Source: DAHUYF01 sp963838385 (GTDB taxonomy: Bacteria; Pseudomonadota; Alphaproteobacteria; ATCC43930; CGMCC-115725). Taken from it: DNA of 64,000 bases. Below are positions 50,654 to 58,799 of the stretch, piece by piece; position 1 is the first letter of the stretch; every line of letters starts with the position of its first letter. The stretch is from the NCBI GenBank assembly GCA_963838385.1, contig CAWIRE010000001.1:930001-994000 (forward strand), given 5' to 3'. The notes below the pieces were generated by a model. The model had not been told where the DNA came from and searched no databases. It saw only the letters and a list, made by a program, of their open reading frames with translations. The position numbers were made by a program, and so were the translations under genes.

Positions 50654-51055
50654 TCAAAATGGGGGCGGAAGGCTGCGGGCGGCAGCCCAAGCAGCAGCCC
50701 GATCCTTATGAACGGCCCACGTTCCTGACCCCTTACCCTCGGGCGAATAGAACAGATCGTCTTCAGGCTTGCCGCTGAACACCAGCGACTGGGACGTGTG
50801 CTGATTAAGCGCGCTTTGAACGGTTCGTTGGAATCTCTTTGGCATCGGCAGTCCCGCGGGGTTGCGCAACTCCCATAGCCGCCGCGTGAGTTGGTGCATC
50901 GAAACCGACCGACTGGCCCAGAGTACGCGGCTTATGTCGTACGCCCACGGTCGGCTTTTCTGAAGTCGCCTCTTCGCAAAGACTTTCTCAGCCCTCTCTT
51001 CCACCTGTTCCGAGGTCAGGTTGGTAGAGGTGCTCAGCAATCGTCTTTGCGGCAT
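50654..51055 (-). CDS. Hypothetical protein in accessory insert
   Basis: 133 residues from the ATG at 51055, chosen for the GGAG site 9 bp upstream; the frame is open to 51148. Basic and hydrophilic: a helical N-terminus 'SEQVEERAEKVFAKRRLQKSRPWAYDISRVLWASRSVSMHQLTRRLW' and a C-terminal 'DDLFYSPEGKGSGTWAVHKDRAAAWAAAR'. No known domain recognised. It follows the next gene (read on the minus strand) by 13 bp, forming a two-gene unit. Codon use is less GC-biased than in the flanking chromosome. Confidence 0.65.
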   Translation of the reverse strand: MPQRRLLSTSTNLTSEQVEERAEKVFAKRRLQKSRPWAYDISRVLWASRSVSMHQLTRRLWELRNPAGLPMPKRFQRTVQSALNQHTSQSLVFSGKPEDDLFYSPEGKGSGTWAVHKDRAAAWAAARSLPPPF

Positions 51056-51068
51056 TTGGCGTCTCCAT

Positions 51069-51665
51069 TCATTTCCGAGAGCGGCGTGCGACAGCCAAGG
51101 CGCACGAGACCGCCGCGCTCCGCCGAACAGCGCGGGCAGTAGCCGCAATACGAGTTAGCATGCGCGATAGGCGCTCGCGAAGTGTGGACTGGTCGAGGCG
51201 CAGGAAGGGCTTGAACTTCTCCGCGAGCACTTCGATCTGATTGTCGAGCCAGTCCGCGTGCTCCTGCGCCACGTTGATAGCCTTGTTGCGATCTTCGCCC
51301 GGCAGCATGCTTTGCAATACGAGCCTGATCGATGATAATTTCCTGAGGTGAGCGCCGATCTCATCCAGGTACGCTGCCATAGCGTCATCGAAGAGGAAGA
51401 TCGCGTCGCCTGTATCGAGGATGAAGCTTCGCACCTCCTCACTCTTCAGCGTGCCTTGGACGGCACAGGTCGCCAGCGCTTTGCGCACGGCGTCGAACAC
51501 GCGATAGCGCCTTTCGTACTGGTCATGCTGGAGTCGCGCCGCGGCGATCTCCAATTGTCGGTAGGCGATCCACGCGCCGATCAGCGCGATGCAAACCACC
51601 GCGACCGCCTGCACGTACTGAAGCCAGAGCGGCAGTGTGTTTGTAGCCGCGTGCGATGCGCCAGC
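51069..51665 (-). CDS. Hypothetical protein with one N-terminal membrane span (accessory insert)
   Basis: 198 residues from the ATG at 51665; a TTG at 51704 is also possible. One membrane span (about 12-35, 'QYVQAVAVVCIALIGAWIAYRQL') followed by 'IAAARLQHDQYERRYRVFDAVRKAL', a pattern common in small proteins of accessory regions, and a helical domain 'DTGDAIFLFDDAMAAYLDEIGAHLRKL'. It is likely anchored to the inner membrane with a cytoplasmic helical domain. No function is known. First gene of the two-gene minus-strand unit. Confidence 0.7.
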   Translation of the reverse strand, partial: AGASHAATNTLPLWLQYVQAVAVVCIALIGAWIAYRQLEIAAARLQHDQYERRYRVFDAVRKALATCAVQGTLKSEEVRSFILDTGDAIFLFDDAMAAYLDEIGAHLRKLSSIRLVLQSMLPGEDRNKAINVAQEHADWLDNQIEVLAEKFKPFLRLDQSTLRERLSRMLTRIAATARAVRRSAAVSCALAVARRSRK

Positions 51666-51989
51666 CATGAGAGCAACTATAAGGCGAGTGGCCTTGCGCC
51701 TCAATCACGGCCGGTTCCGGCCCTTCCAAATATATAAGTTGCGCTCTGCACGCGCCCTTGATTCCCCCGCCTCTGCTCCCACTCTCCTACCGATACCTTA
51801 ACGGCTGTCAGCACTCCGCTGCCGAGGCCGCCGCCAAACACGCGGCAGAGGTCCCGCCCGGCCAGATTGGATAAGCTGGGGCAGGCCGTCCGGTCCCGGA
51901 TTAGGGCAGTAGACACGATCTCCGGCGCTCTTGCCCGCCGCGGATCGCCCGCGGTGGGCTTTACGTTTGTGCCGGCCAGGGAGGCCGTC
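51666..51989. promoter_or_regulatory. Intergenic region in accessory insert
   Basis: 324 bp between the minus-strand two-gene unit and the broken plus-strand gene. It must contain the promoter of the minus-strand unit; the AT-rich TATATAT stretch around 51730-51738 is the best candidate. It also has a GGCCGGTTCCGGCC palindrome at 51708-51721. GGGAGG lies before the ATG at 51990. Nothing else was recognised. Confidence 0.4.
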
Positions 51990-52440
51990 ATGGTCGAGCA
52001 TACGCCTTGGATCGGGCCCGATTACTGCAAGCACCGCATAGCGATCGTCGGCTATTCCCATCACCGCGACAGGGACGACGAAGATCGCCCCAGCTTCACC
52101 GGATTGCATCGGGCTCGACGAACAGCGGTACGAGAACGGTACCCGGACCAGATCGAGAGAGCGCAGCACCGCTTCCGAAAGATCATCGCCGAACATCAAC
52201 CAAAGAAGGCCCTCGTTTTTACGACGAAGGGTTGGACGCAGCTCCCGCCGACGCGCGAAGAGGAGGCCGGGCGCGCCCTTCAGCCGCTTGGCGCCGACCT
52301 CCCGAAGTTCACCTGGGGCACCTACGAGGCGGCGGGAAATGTTGTAGTGGCGTTCGGCCTGCGCCATCCGCAATTGGGCGCCCGGCGACCTGATGCGGCG
52401 CGCGGTGAAGCGTGCTGTCGAATTCGAAGGGCCGGAATGA
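51990..52440 (+). pseudogene. Broken gene of an uncharacterised family, middle segment missing
   Basis: Starts MVEHTPWIGPDYCKHRIAIVGYSHH with GGGAGG upstream. After ...DRPSFT (52100) the sequence jumps to a different frame reading CIGLDEQRYENGT, shifts again near 52141 to DQIERAQHRFRKII...KKALVFTTKGW...TWGTYEAAGN...FGLRHPQ, and near 52380 shifts once more to MRRAVKRAVEFEGPE and TGA. From memory, related full-length proteins carry about 45-50 residues between 'FT' and the RY.NGT part, with FF..I..YF, FW and FFNYLP motifs. That segment is missing here but occurs inverted at 52486-52623. The family function is unknown to me; VVGYSHH and FGLRHPQ weakly recall the uracil-DNA-glycosylase fold. Confidence 0.65.
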
Positions 52441-52485
52441 TGGACCGGGAGGGGGCGCCGGCCACCCCCTCCCGCTGATGCGCCC

Positions 52486-52623
52486 CGGCAGATAGTTGAA
52501 GAACATGAGCCCATTCCAGAACGCCGCCCGGTCATAAGCGGCGAAAGCGGGCAACCCAGCGAAATAGCTTCGCACCGGCCCGAAAAAGGAGTCGCGGGTC
52601 AGCTTTCCGATTATGACGTTCGC
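52486..52623 (-). pseudogene. Inverted internal segment of the broken gene
   Basis: On the minus strand this reads ANVIIGKLTRDSFFGPVRSYF, then AGLPAFAAYDRAAFWNGLMFFNYLP, a piece that looks like the segment absent from the gene at 51990-52440. The reading frame continues on both sides (52309-52683) into sequence with no similarity. It has no start codon or ribosome site of its own. Joined between codons 37 and 38 of the neighbour it would give SFT-ANVIIG...FFNYLP-(D)CIGLDEQRY. Confidence 0.55.
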
Positions 52624-52800
52624 GGACGGTCTCGACCGGCGGGCTCCGGCGGAAGCCGCGTCCGGGCCGCTCCGAGGGGGCAATTTCCCTTATTTTCCGC
52701 CTTCACAAATAAGAGCCGCCGTGAGGCTCGGCGCCACTTACGCAAGGATTTCAGCGGCTTATCTGAACTTGAGCGCAGGCGCCCGGCCGTGGACCCACTG
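52624..52800. other. Right end of accessory insert
   Basis: 177 bp up to the right direct repeat, containing an AT-rich stretch TTATTTTCC and no gene. The junction with the repeat is at 52800/52801. Confidence 0.45.
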
Positions 52801-53076
52801 ACTGTGAATTACCCGCCCAGTACCCGGTCGGCCACGAAAGGATTGTCGAGCCGCTCCTGCCCGAAAGTCGAAAGCGGGCCATGCCCGGGGACGAACGTCA
52901 CGTCGTCGCCCAGCGGCCAGAGCCTGGTGGTGATCGAGCGGATCAAGGCCGCCTGATCGCCGCGCGGAAAATCGCTGCGCCCGATCGAGCCGCGGAACAG
53001 CACGTCGCCGACAAAGGCGAGACGCGCGGCAGCGTGGTGGAATACCACATGGCCCGGCGTGTGGCCGGGACAGTGA
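52801..53076. repeat. 276-bp direct repeat, right copy
   Basis: Same sequence as 50020-50295 apart from three mismatches, at a distance of 2781 bp, same orientation. Here it is the natural 3' part of an intact metallo-hydrolase gene, so this copy may have been brought in with the insert. Confidence 0.92.
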
Positions 53077-53495
53077 TGGACCGACAGCGTCTGCGCGCCG
53101 ATGGTCACGCTGTCGCCGTCCTCGAGCCAGCGCTCGGGCGTGAACGGCCGGCACCAGTTCATGCCGTAGCGCGCGCCCTGCTCGGCGATGCGATCGATCC
53201 AGAACGCATCCTCGCGCTGCGGCCCTTCGATGGCGATGCCGAGTTCCTCGGCGAGCGCGGCGGCAGCGCCGGCATGGTCGAGATGGCCATGCGTCACCAG
53301 CACCTTCTCGATGATCACATCCTGGCTTTGCGCGGCGGCCAGGATGCGGTCGACCTCGCCGCCGGGATCGACCACGGCGGCGCGCTTGCTGTCGGTGCAC
53401 CAGACGAGCGAGCAGTTCTGCTGGAAGGGCGTCACCGGAATGATCACGCCTTGGAGCGGCGGCGGCACCACGGCCTCTGTGTCGGAGCTGGACAT
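52809..53495 (-). CDS. MBL-fold metallo-hydrolase (glyoxalase II-like)
   Basis: 228 residues from the ATG at 53495 with AGGAG upstream; the frame is open to 53570. Metallo-beta-lactamase fold: metal motif THGHLDHAG (HxHxDH) at about 64-72, CPGHTPGH, the bridging Asp in VGDVLFRGSIGRSD, and VPGHGP. It belongs to the YcbL/GloB-like group with 'PVTPFQQNCSLVW' at the N-terminus. It probably hydrolyses a thioester or similar small substrate in the cytoplasm. Its last 88 codons lie in the 276-bp repeat. Confidence 0.94.
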   Translation of the reverse strand: MSSSDTEAVVPPPLQGVIIPVTPFQQNCSLVWCTDSKRAAVVDPGGEVDRILAAAQSQDVIIEKVLVTHGHLDHAGAAAALAEELGIAIEGPQREDAFWIDRIAEQGARYGMNWCRPFTPERWLEDGDSVTIGAQTLSVHHCPGHTPGHVVFHHAAARLAFVGDVLFRGSIGRSDFPRGDQAALIRSITTRLWPLGDDVTFVPGHGPLSTFGQERLDNPFVADRVLGG

Positions 53496-53548
53496 CACCC
53501 CTGCTCCTAGCAGATCGGAGAGGTTCCTGTCTCCTGCGCGAGGCGTGC

Positions 53549-53788
53549 TCAGGCGACGCGGCCGGGGCACGGGACATTGCCGCAGCGGCCCACCCGCGCC
53601 GGCGTCTCGGCCTTGCGGGCGACCGGCCGCACCTGCCCGGCGCCCTCGGCCTCGGCCGAAGGCGGCCGCAGATGCGCGGCGCCGCCGCCGTAAAGCTCCT
53701 GCGCGAGCGCGGTTGCCACTCCGGCGCCGGAAGACATGGTCATGACGCCGAGCTGCGCCAGCCGGCCGAAACCGGAGGTGCGGTCCAT
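53549..53788 (-). CDS. Small hypothetical protein
   Basis: 79 residues from the ATG at 53788, supported by a CAGGAGAG ribosome site. 'MDRTSGFGRLAQLGVMTMSSGAGVATALAQELYGGGAAHLRPP' followed by a charged and Cys-containing tail (CGNVPC). No known domain and no clear signal peptide. It lies between the LysR gene and the metallo-hydrolase, same strand. It is a plausible real gene because of the ribosome site, but codon evidence is thin. Confidence 0.45.
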   Translation of the reverse strand: MDRTSGFGRLAQLGVMTMSSGAGVATALAQELYGGGAAHLRPPSAEAEGAGQVRPVARKAETPARVGRCGNVPCPGRVA

Positions 53789-53918
53789 CTTGCTCTCTCC
53801 TGTATTATTTCTTGGCGCGGCGCGATCGGTACCGCCGCTTACACGGCACAAATGGGCAGCGGCGCGCCGGCCGATTACCCAAGGTCCGGTGAACAGACTA
53901 TTTCACAACGTCGAGCAA

Positions 53919-54839
53919 TTAAAGATTTGCGACCTTCGCCAGCATCGGCGTGACCTGGCCCTGGCACAGGCGCTCGACCAGGAAGTCGAGGAAGGTGCGC
54001 AGCTTGACCGAGACGTGACGGCCCGCGGGATAGACCGCCTGGACCGTCACCTCGACGGTGCGGTAGTCCGGCAACAGCCGCACGAGATGGCCGGTGCGGA
54101 AATCGTCGTTGACGTTCACCGTCGGCAACAGGCAGACGCCCAGCCCCGCCAGCGTCGCCGCGCGCAAGCCTTCGATGCTGTTGCTGCGCAGATTGCCGTG
54201 GACGGCGACATCGTGCTCGCCATCGACGCCGTTGAAATGCCAGTTTCCTTCATCCGATGCGCCGGCATAGATGAGGCAGTTGTGCCGGGAGAGGTCCTCG
54301 GGCCGTTCCGGCCGGCCATGCTGCACCAAGTAGCCGGGCGAGGCGCAGAGCGCCAGGCGGCCGACGCCAAGCCGCCGCGTCCGCAGCGTCGAATCCGGCA
54401 AGGGACCGCTACGCAAGGCAAGATCGAAGCCCTCCTCGACCATGTCGACCATCCGGTCCGACATGAGCAGCTCGAACGACACTTCGGGATAGAGCGCGAC
54501 ATAATCGCTGATCAGCGGCGTCACCAGCCGCGCCAGCGACACCGAGGTGTTGAGGCGCAGCATGCCGCGGGGCGTCGATTGCTCCGCGCTTGCCAGGCTC
54601 TCGGCCTCCTCCAGCTCCGCCAGGATGCGGCGGCAACGCTCGTACATGTTGCGGCCGATCTCGGTGAGATTAACCTTGCGCGTGGTACGGTTAAGAAGCT
54701 GCACGCCGAGCCGCTTCTCCAGCGCCTGCACGCGTCCCGTGACCACCGCCGGCGAGACGTTCAGCCGCTTGGCGGCGCGCGAGAAGCTGCCGCTGTCCAC
54801 CACCTGGACAAAAGCCTGCATGCTTACAACGCGATCCAT
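53919..54839 (-). CDS. LysR family transcriptional regulator
   Basis: 306 residues. The N-terminal winged HTH (3-62) 'MQAFVQVVDSGSFSRAAKRLNVSPAVVTGRVQALEKRLGVQLLNRTTRKVNLTEIG' is followed by a LysR substrate-binding domain of the CrgA/DsdC-like subgroup ('GMLRLNTSVSLARLVTPLISDYVALYPEVSFELLMSDRMVDMVEEGFDLALRSG'). It lies 103 bp downstream of the luciferase-like gene on the same strand; LysR proteins usually regulate a divergent neighbour, and none is present, so the target is unclear. Confidence 0.94.
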   Translation of the reverse strand: MDRVVSMQAFVQVVDSGSFSRAAKRLNVSPAVVTGRVQALEKRLGVQLLNRTTRKVNLTEIGRNMYERCRRILAELEEAESLASAEQSTPRGMLRLNTSVSLARLVTPLISDYVALYPEVSFELLMSDRMVDMVEEGFDLALRSGPLPDSTLRTRRLGVGRLALCASPGYLVQHGRPERPEDLSRHNCLIYAGASDEGNWHFNGVDGEHDVAVHGNLRSNSIEGLRAATLAGLGVCLLPTVNVNDDFRTGHLVRLLPDYRTVEVTVQAVYPAGRHVSVKLRTFLDFLVERLCQGQVTPMLAKVANL

Positions 54840-54942
54840 CCGTCCATCTCCGTCGCCGCCCGGGCCGCGCTGTAGGTAGGTAAGTGCGGAGTCTTATCCA
54901 GACGGGTTGACGATGTGTCGCACCCCCTTCTCTAGGTGCGGA

Positions 54943-55968
54943 TCAACCGCGCGGCGCTAAACCGAAGACCTCTGCCAACAGCGCATAGGAGCGTTGCCGC
55001 GCCGCGGGGTCGTAACAGATCGAGACCACCACCAACTCGTCCACCCCGTAGTCGCCGGCAAGCGCCAGCAACTGCTCCTTCACCTGTTCCGGCGCCCCCA
55101 CCACCTGGCGGCGACGGTTGTAGGCGATGCGCAGGCGGTCCTCGCGCGTGAGCGGACAGGCCTCGGCCTCCTCGACCGAAGGAAAGGGGCCGAGCTCTCC
55201 CCGGTCGAGCCGCAGGCGCCAGATGTCGCGCGACAACGCCAGGCGGCGCGCCTCGGCCTCTGTATCGGCACACAGCACGAAGACGCCGATGCTGCCGGCG
55301 GATGCGGCAAGCCAGGGCGAGGGACGGAAGTGTTCGCGATAGGCCGCCATCACGGCAGGGCCGCCGGCATCGGTGATGAAGTGCGCGAAGGAGAAGGCGC
55401 AGCCGAAATGGGCGGCATAGGCGGCGCTCTGATCGCTCGAACCGAGCAGCCACAGCTCCGGCGCGCCGGGCCCGCGGGGCTGCGCGTGAATGCCGGCAAA
55501 GGGATGCCCTTCGGGCACGACGTCGCGCAGGAATCCCACGAGATCGGCGATCTGCTGCGGAAAATGCTCGATGCCGAGCGCGCCCGGCCCGTGCTGCAGC
55601 GCGCGGCTGGTGCGGTAATCGGCGCCCGGCGCGCGGCCGATGCCGAGATCGATGCGGCCGGGATAGAGCGTCTCGAGCACGCGGAAGGTCTCCGCCACCT
55701 TGAGCGCGCTGTAATGGCTCAGCATGACGCCGCCGGTACCGATGCGCATCGCGACGGTAGCGGCGGCGAGCCGCGCCACCAGGATCTCGGGTGCGCTGCC
55801 GGCGAGCCCTTCGGAGGAATGGTGCTCGGCGACCCAGTAGCGGTGATATCCCAGCCGCTCGGTCAGGCGCGCCAGCTCGATGGTCTCGGCGATCGCCTCG
55901 GCCGGGCTGCCGCCGGCGCGGATCGGCGACTGGTCGAGCACGCTGAGGGTGATGTTCTCCTGCGGCAC
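54943..55968 (-). CDS. LLM-class flavin-dependent oxidoreductase (luciferase-like, MsnO8 type)
   Basis: 341 residues from a GTG at 55968. 'LSVLDQSPIRAGGSPAEAIAETIELARLTERLGYHRYWVAEHHSSEGLAGSAPEILVARLAAAT' is the signature of the MsnO8/YceB-like group of single-subunit luciferase-like enzymes. 'RIGTGGVMLSHYSALKVAETFRVLETLYPGRIDLGIGRAPG' follows. It needs a reduced flavin from elsewhere. Third member of this superfamily in the window but from a different subgroup than 1425 and 4696. Confidence 0.93.
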   Translation of the reverse strand: MPQENITLSVLDQSPIRAGGSPAEAIAETIELARLTERLGYHRYWVAEHHSSEGLAGSAPEILVARLAAATVAMRIGTGGVMLSHYSALKVAETFRVLETLYPGRIDLGIGRAPGADYRTSRALQHGPGALGIEHFPQQIADLVGFLRDVVPEGHPFAGIHAQPRGPGAPELWLLGSSDQSAAYAAHFGCAFSFAHFITDAGGPAVMAAYREHFRPSPWLAASAGSIGVFVLCADTEAEARRLALSRDIWRLRLDRGELGPFPSVEEAEACPLTREDRLRIAYNRRRQVVGAPEQVKEQLLALAGDYGVDELVVVSICYDPAARQRSYALLAEVFGLAPRG

Positions 55969-56014
55969 GGCGCTGGTCTAGGCGCGATCGCGCAGAAGCG
56001 CAATGCCGCCCTCG

Positions 56015-56611
56015 CTACCACTCGATGGTGAGAATGCCGTCGCGGATGCTGTAGCCGTCGAGCCGGCCGAGGAAGCTCATGCCGAGCAGCGACACCGGCA
56101 GCGAGCCGTCCATCACCACCGCCGGCACATCCTCCAGCTCGAGCTGGTCGATCCGCAGCCGGCGCACGCTCGCCTTCACCGCCGTCGCCTCGCCATGGGC
56201 CGTGCCGATCGCGATCGTTTCGCCGCCGGCGGTGGTGAGGCCGGCCGCGCGCGCATCCTGCGGCGTCAACGCCACCAGGCTGGCGCCGGTGTCGACGAGA
56301 AACCGCACCGGCGCACCGTTGACCGATGCGTCGAGGAAGAAATGCCCCTGCGCATCGGCGGCGACCACGATGGTGTTGGGCGGCGCGGCCTTGGATGCCC
56401 GCGCCGGCGCGGGCGCCGGGCCGATTGCGGCGAGGATCCGCGGCGCGGTCCGCGGCGACGCCGGGCCGAGCACCGACTGCATCGCCGTCGCCATGACGAC
56501 GCCCAGAATGATCCAGCCGAAGAGCATGACCAGGGCGTAGCGCAGCACCCGGCCGGAGGCAGCGTCCGGGCGGCGCGGCCGCGGGGCGCTCTCCTGGGGA
56601 TCGCCGGCCAT
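56015..56611 (-). CDS. Periplasmic retropepsin-like aspartic protease (TIGR02281/PerP-like)
   Basis: 198 residues. One N-terminal membrane span (about 24-46) and a single-lobe clan AA aspartic protease domain: 'HFFLDASVNGAPVRFLVDTGASLVALTPQDARAAGL' with catalytic DTGA, and 'VPAVVMDGSLPVSLLGMSFLGRLDGYSIRDGILTIEW'. Family members include Caulobacter PerP, which clips the polar organiser PodJ. It begins 7 bp after the last Tad-type gene and is probably cotranscribed, suggesting it processes an envelope protein connected with pilus assembly. Active as a dimer in the periplasm. Confidence 0.9.
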   Translation of the reverse strand: MAGDPQESAPRPRRPDAASGRVLRYALVMLFGWIILGVVMATAMQSVLGPASPRTAPRILAAIGPAPAPARASKAAPPNTIVVAADAQGHFFLDASVNGAPVRFLVDTGASLVALTPQDARAAGLTTAGGETIAIGTAHGEATAVKASVRRLRIDQLELEDVPAVVMDGSLPVSLLGMSFLGRLDGYSIRDGILTIEW

Positions 56612-56618
56612 GGCCGCG

Positions 56619-58790
56619 CTACTGCGTGAGCCTGAGCGCGATCAGCGCCTGGGCGATGTCGTTGAACACCTGCTGCAGATTCTCGGAAATGATCTGACCG
56701 TTGCTGTTGGCCTGGTCCGCCGCCTTGAAGAAGCCGGGGATGTTCGCCTGATTGTTCGGGTTCGGGCAGCTCTGGAGCGCCGCGTTGCTGGCGCCGTCAT
56801 TGCCGAGGCCGATGGTGTAGACGATGAGCGCCTGGCCGAAATAGGGGTTGCTGGCGATGTTCCGGCACACCGTGTTCAGGCGCGAATTGAGGTTGGTCTG
56901 CGCCGTGCCGGTGTTGCTGGTGGTGTTGATCTTGCCATCCGCCAGCTGGCCGAGGCCGGTCAATTGCAGCGAGGACGGCCATTCCTCGGTGCCGTCGGTC
57001 ATCAGCACGATCACCTTCTTCCAGCCCGTGTTGCTGGCATCCGCATAGCTCAGCGGATGGCCGTTCACCGGTGCGAAGGGACCGTTCGGCGAGATCACGC
57101 GCCACCCCCAGATCATGCCGATATGCACCTGGGTCCCGCCGGCGTCGCGCGGCCACATGCTCTGGATGGTGCTGAGCACCTGGTTCTTGCCGGTCGTGGT
57201 AGTGACGTCGGTCAGCGGCAGCAGCGGCACCGGGCAGCCCTGGTTGGGTCCGGCGAAGGTGTCCCAGTCCTGGGTGACGTTGCCCTGGACCTCGGTCGTG
57301 TTGGTCTGCGCCTGCACCGTCGGCCAGTTGTTGTTCCCCGATCCGCCCCAGGTCCACCAGAACGGATACCAGTTCGGCCAGGAAGTGGGCTCGGAGGTGT
57401 CGGGATCGGTGGCCGAGGCGCTGATCACCCCGGAGACGCCGCTGTTCTCGTCGGAGCTGGTCGGCTCGACGACGCAGCCCATCCAATTCTGCGTCGTCCC
57501 GGTATGCGTCGTGTCGTAGGTCACGGCGGTGTTGAGCCAGAGCGGGGTCGCCGTGCTCGTCGCCGTCGCCGCCTGGCAGAGCGTCACCTGCGTCGTGCTG
57601 TTGAGGGCCTGGACCGCCGCCGAACCGCTGCTCGGCAGGCTGGACCCGGTCAGCACCGTGCCGACCGGCAGGTTGCTGGAAGGGGAGATCGCCGGCGAGA
57701 TGGACTTGACGACAGTGCTGCCGCTCGTCGTGTTGCCGACGTAGCCGATATAGAACTGCGTGCCGCTGCCCGATGCGCTGGCGTTCTGGGAGAGCGTGAG
57801 TTGGGAACCGCTGATGGCGGTGATGGTGGTGCCGCTGGGAATGCTGCTGCCGCTGACGGCCGAGATCGCCATGCCGACCTGGAGGCCGCCGGGAACGGCG
57901 CTGGCGAAGGCCGCGACGTTCGAGACGATGTTGCTGTTCCGCGTCGTGTTGCCCTTGATGATGACCGGCTCGGTGATGAGGCCGCCGCGGTCATTGGTGA
58001 AGTCGCCGCTGCAGCTGTCGGTGGTGATGTGGGTGCAACTCGTCGCACCGGTGCAGAACGCACCGCCGACGTTGACCGTGGTCACATAGGGCACGACGCC
58101 GATATAGAGCTGCTGCGCCGTGGTCATCGCGCTGGTCAGCGTGTTGACGAAGCTGGTGGCGGCGTTGATGAGGGCGCAGATGCGGCTGTAGTTGGCGGAA
58201 TTCGCGCAGGCAGTATCGGAGGAGACGACGTTCTGCGCGCACAGGCTGGCGCTGTAATTGGGCGCGCCGTCCTGGGGACCGCACAGCATCGAGCCGGTAT
58301 TGTCGAGCACGAGCACGACTTCGAGCCCTGCCGTCCGCTTGATCTGCGCCGTGGCGCTGACCGTTATGTTCGGGATGCCGACCAGCTGCATGAACGTCAT
58401 CGGCACCGTCGCGGTCGCCTGGAACGTCACCTGCGAGGCCGTTAAATTCGAGTTCGACGGCACCGCTGCCACCGTGGCCGTGGCGCCGCCCAGCGCGCTC
58501 GCGGGATAATTGGCCGCGAAATAATTGTTCATGTAGGTGGTGAGGCTGGACTGGGTCTGGTTGACCTCGGAGCCTACGGCCAAGGCGGCGGCGTCGAGCG
58601 CGGCGCCGAGCCGCGTCTTCACCGTGTAGGCGCGCACGGTGTCAATGGCGATGCCGGACCCGATGACCAGGGGGATGGCGCTCAGCGCGAACAGGATGGC
58701 GATGTTGCCCTCGCGCCGCCGGGCGAGCCGGCCGAGGCTGGCGAGGACGGCGAGGATCGGACCAAGCATGTCGCGCACTCCCTTGTACAT
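56619..58790 (-). CDS. TadG-like pilus assembly protein with vWA domain
   Basis: 723 residues. A TadE/TadG-like N-terminus 'REGNIAILFALSAIPLVIGSGIAIDTVRAYTVKTRLGAALDAAALAVG' (membrane span about 27-50), then a vWA domain with MIDAS motif DNTGSM near residue 162, interrupted by a long Ser/Thr/Gly-rich insert (about 240-400, with repeats such as SGSSIPSGTTITAISGSQLTLSQNA), and ending 'VLMTDGTEEWPSSLQ' and 'YTIGLGND'. It is exported to the periplasm or surface as part of the Flp/Tad machinery. The insert is the unusual feature. Confidence 0.9.
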   Translation of the reverse strand: MYKGVRDMLGPILAVLASLGRLARRREGNIAILFALSAIPLVIGSGIAIDTVRAYTVKTRLGAALDAAALAVGSEVNQTQSSLTTYMNNYFAANYPASALGGATATVAAVPSNSNLTASQVTFQATATVPMTFMQLVGIPNITVSATAQIKRTAGLEVVLVLDNTGSMLCGPQDGAPNYSASLCAQNVVSSDTACANSANYSRICALINAATSFVNTLTSAMTTAQQLYIGVVPYVTTVNVGGAFCTGATSCTHITTDSCSGDFTNDRGGLITEPVIIKGNTTRNSNIVSNVAAFASAVPGGLQVGMAISAVSGSSIPSGTTITAISGSQLTLSQNASASGSGTQFYIGYVGNTTSGSTVVKSISPAISPSSNLPVGTVLTGSSLPSSGSAAVQALNSTTQVTLCQAATATSTATPLWLNTAVTYDTTHTGTTQNWMGCVVEPTSSDENSGVSGVISASATDPDTSEPTSWPNWYPFWWTWGGSGNNNWPTVQAQTNTTEVQGNVTQDWDTFAGPNQGCPVPLLPLTDVTTTTGKNQVLSTIQSMWPRDAGGTQVHIGMIWGWRVISPNGPFAPVNGHPLSYADASNTGWKKVIVLMTDGTEEWPSSLQLTGLGQLADGKINTTSNTGTAQTNLNSRLNTVCRNIASNPYFGQALIVYTIGLGNDGASNAALQSCPNPNNQANIPGFFKAADQANSNGQIISENLQQVFNDIAQALIALRLTQ

Positions 58791-58799
58791 TCGCCGCTC

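Noticed and set aside
50296..52800. Prophage or insertion sequence
   Set aside because: No integrase, transposase, phage structural gene or terminal inverted repeats are visible; only the 276-bp direct repeats suggest integration.
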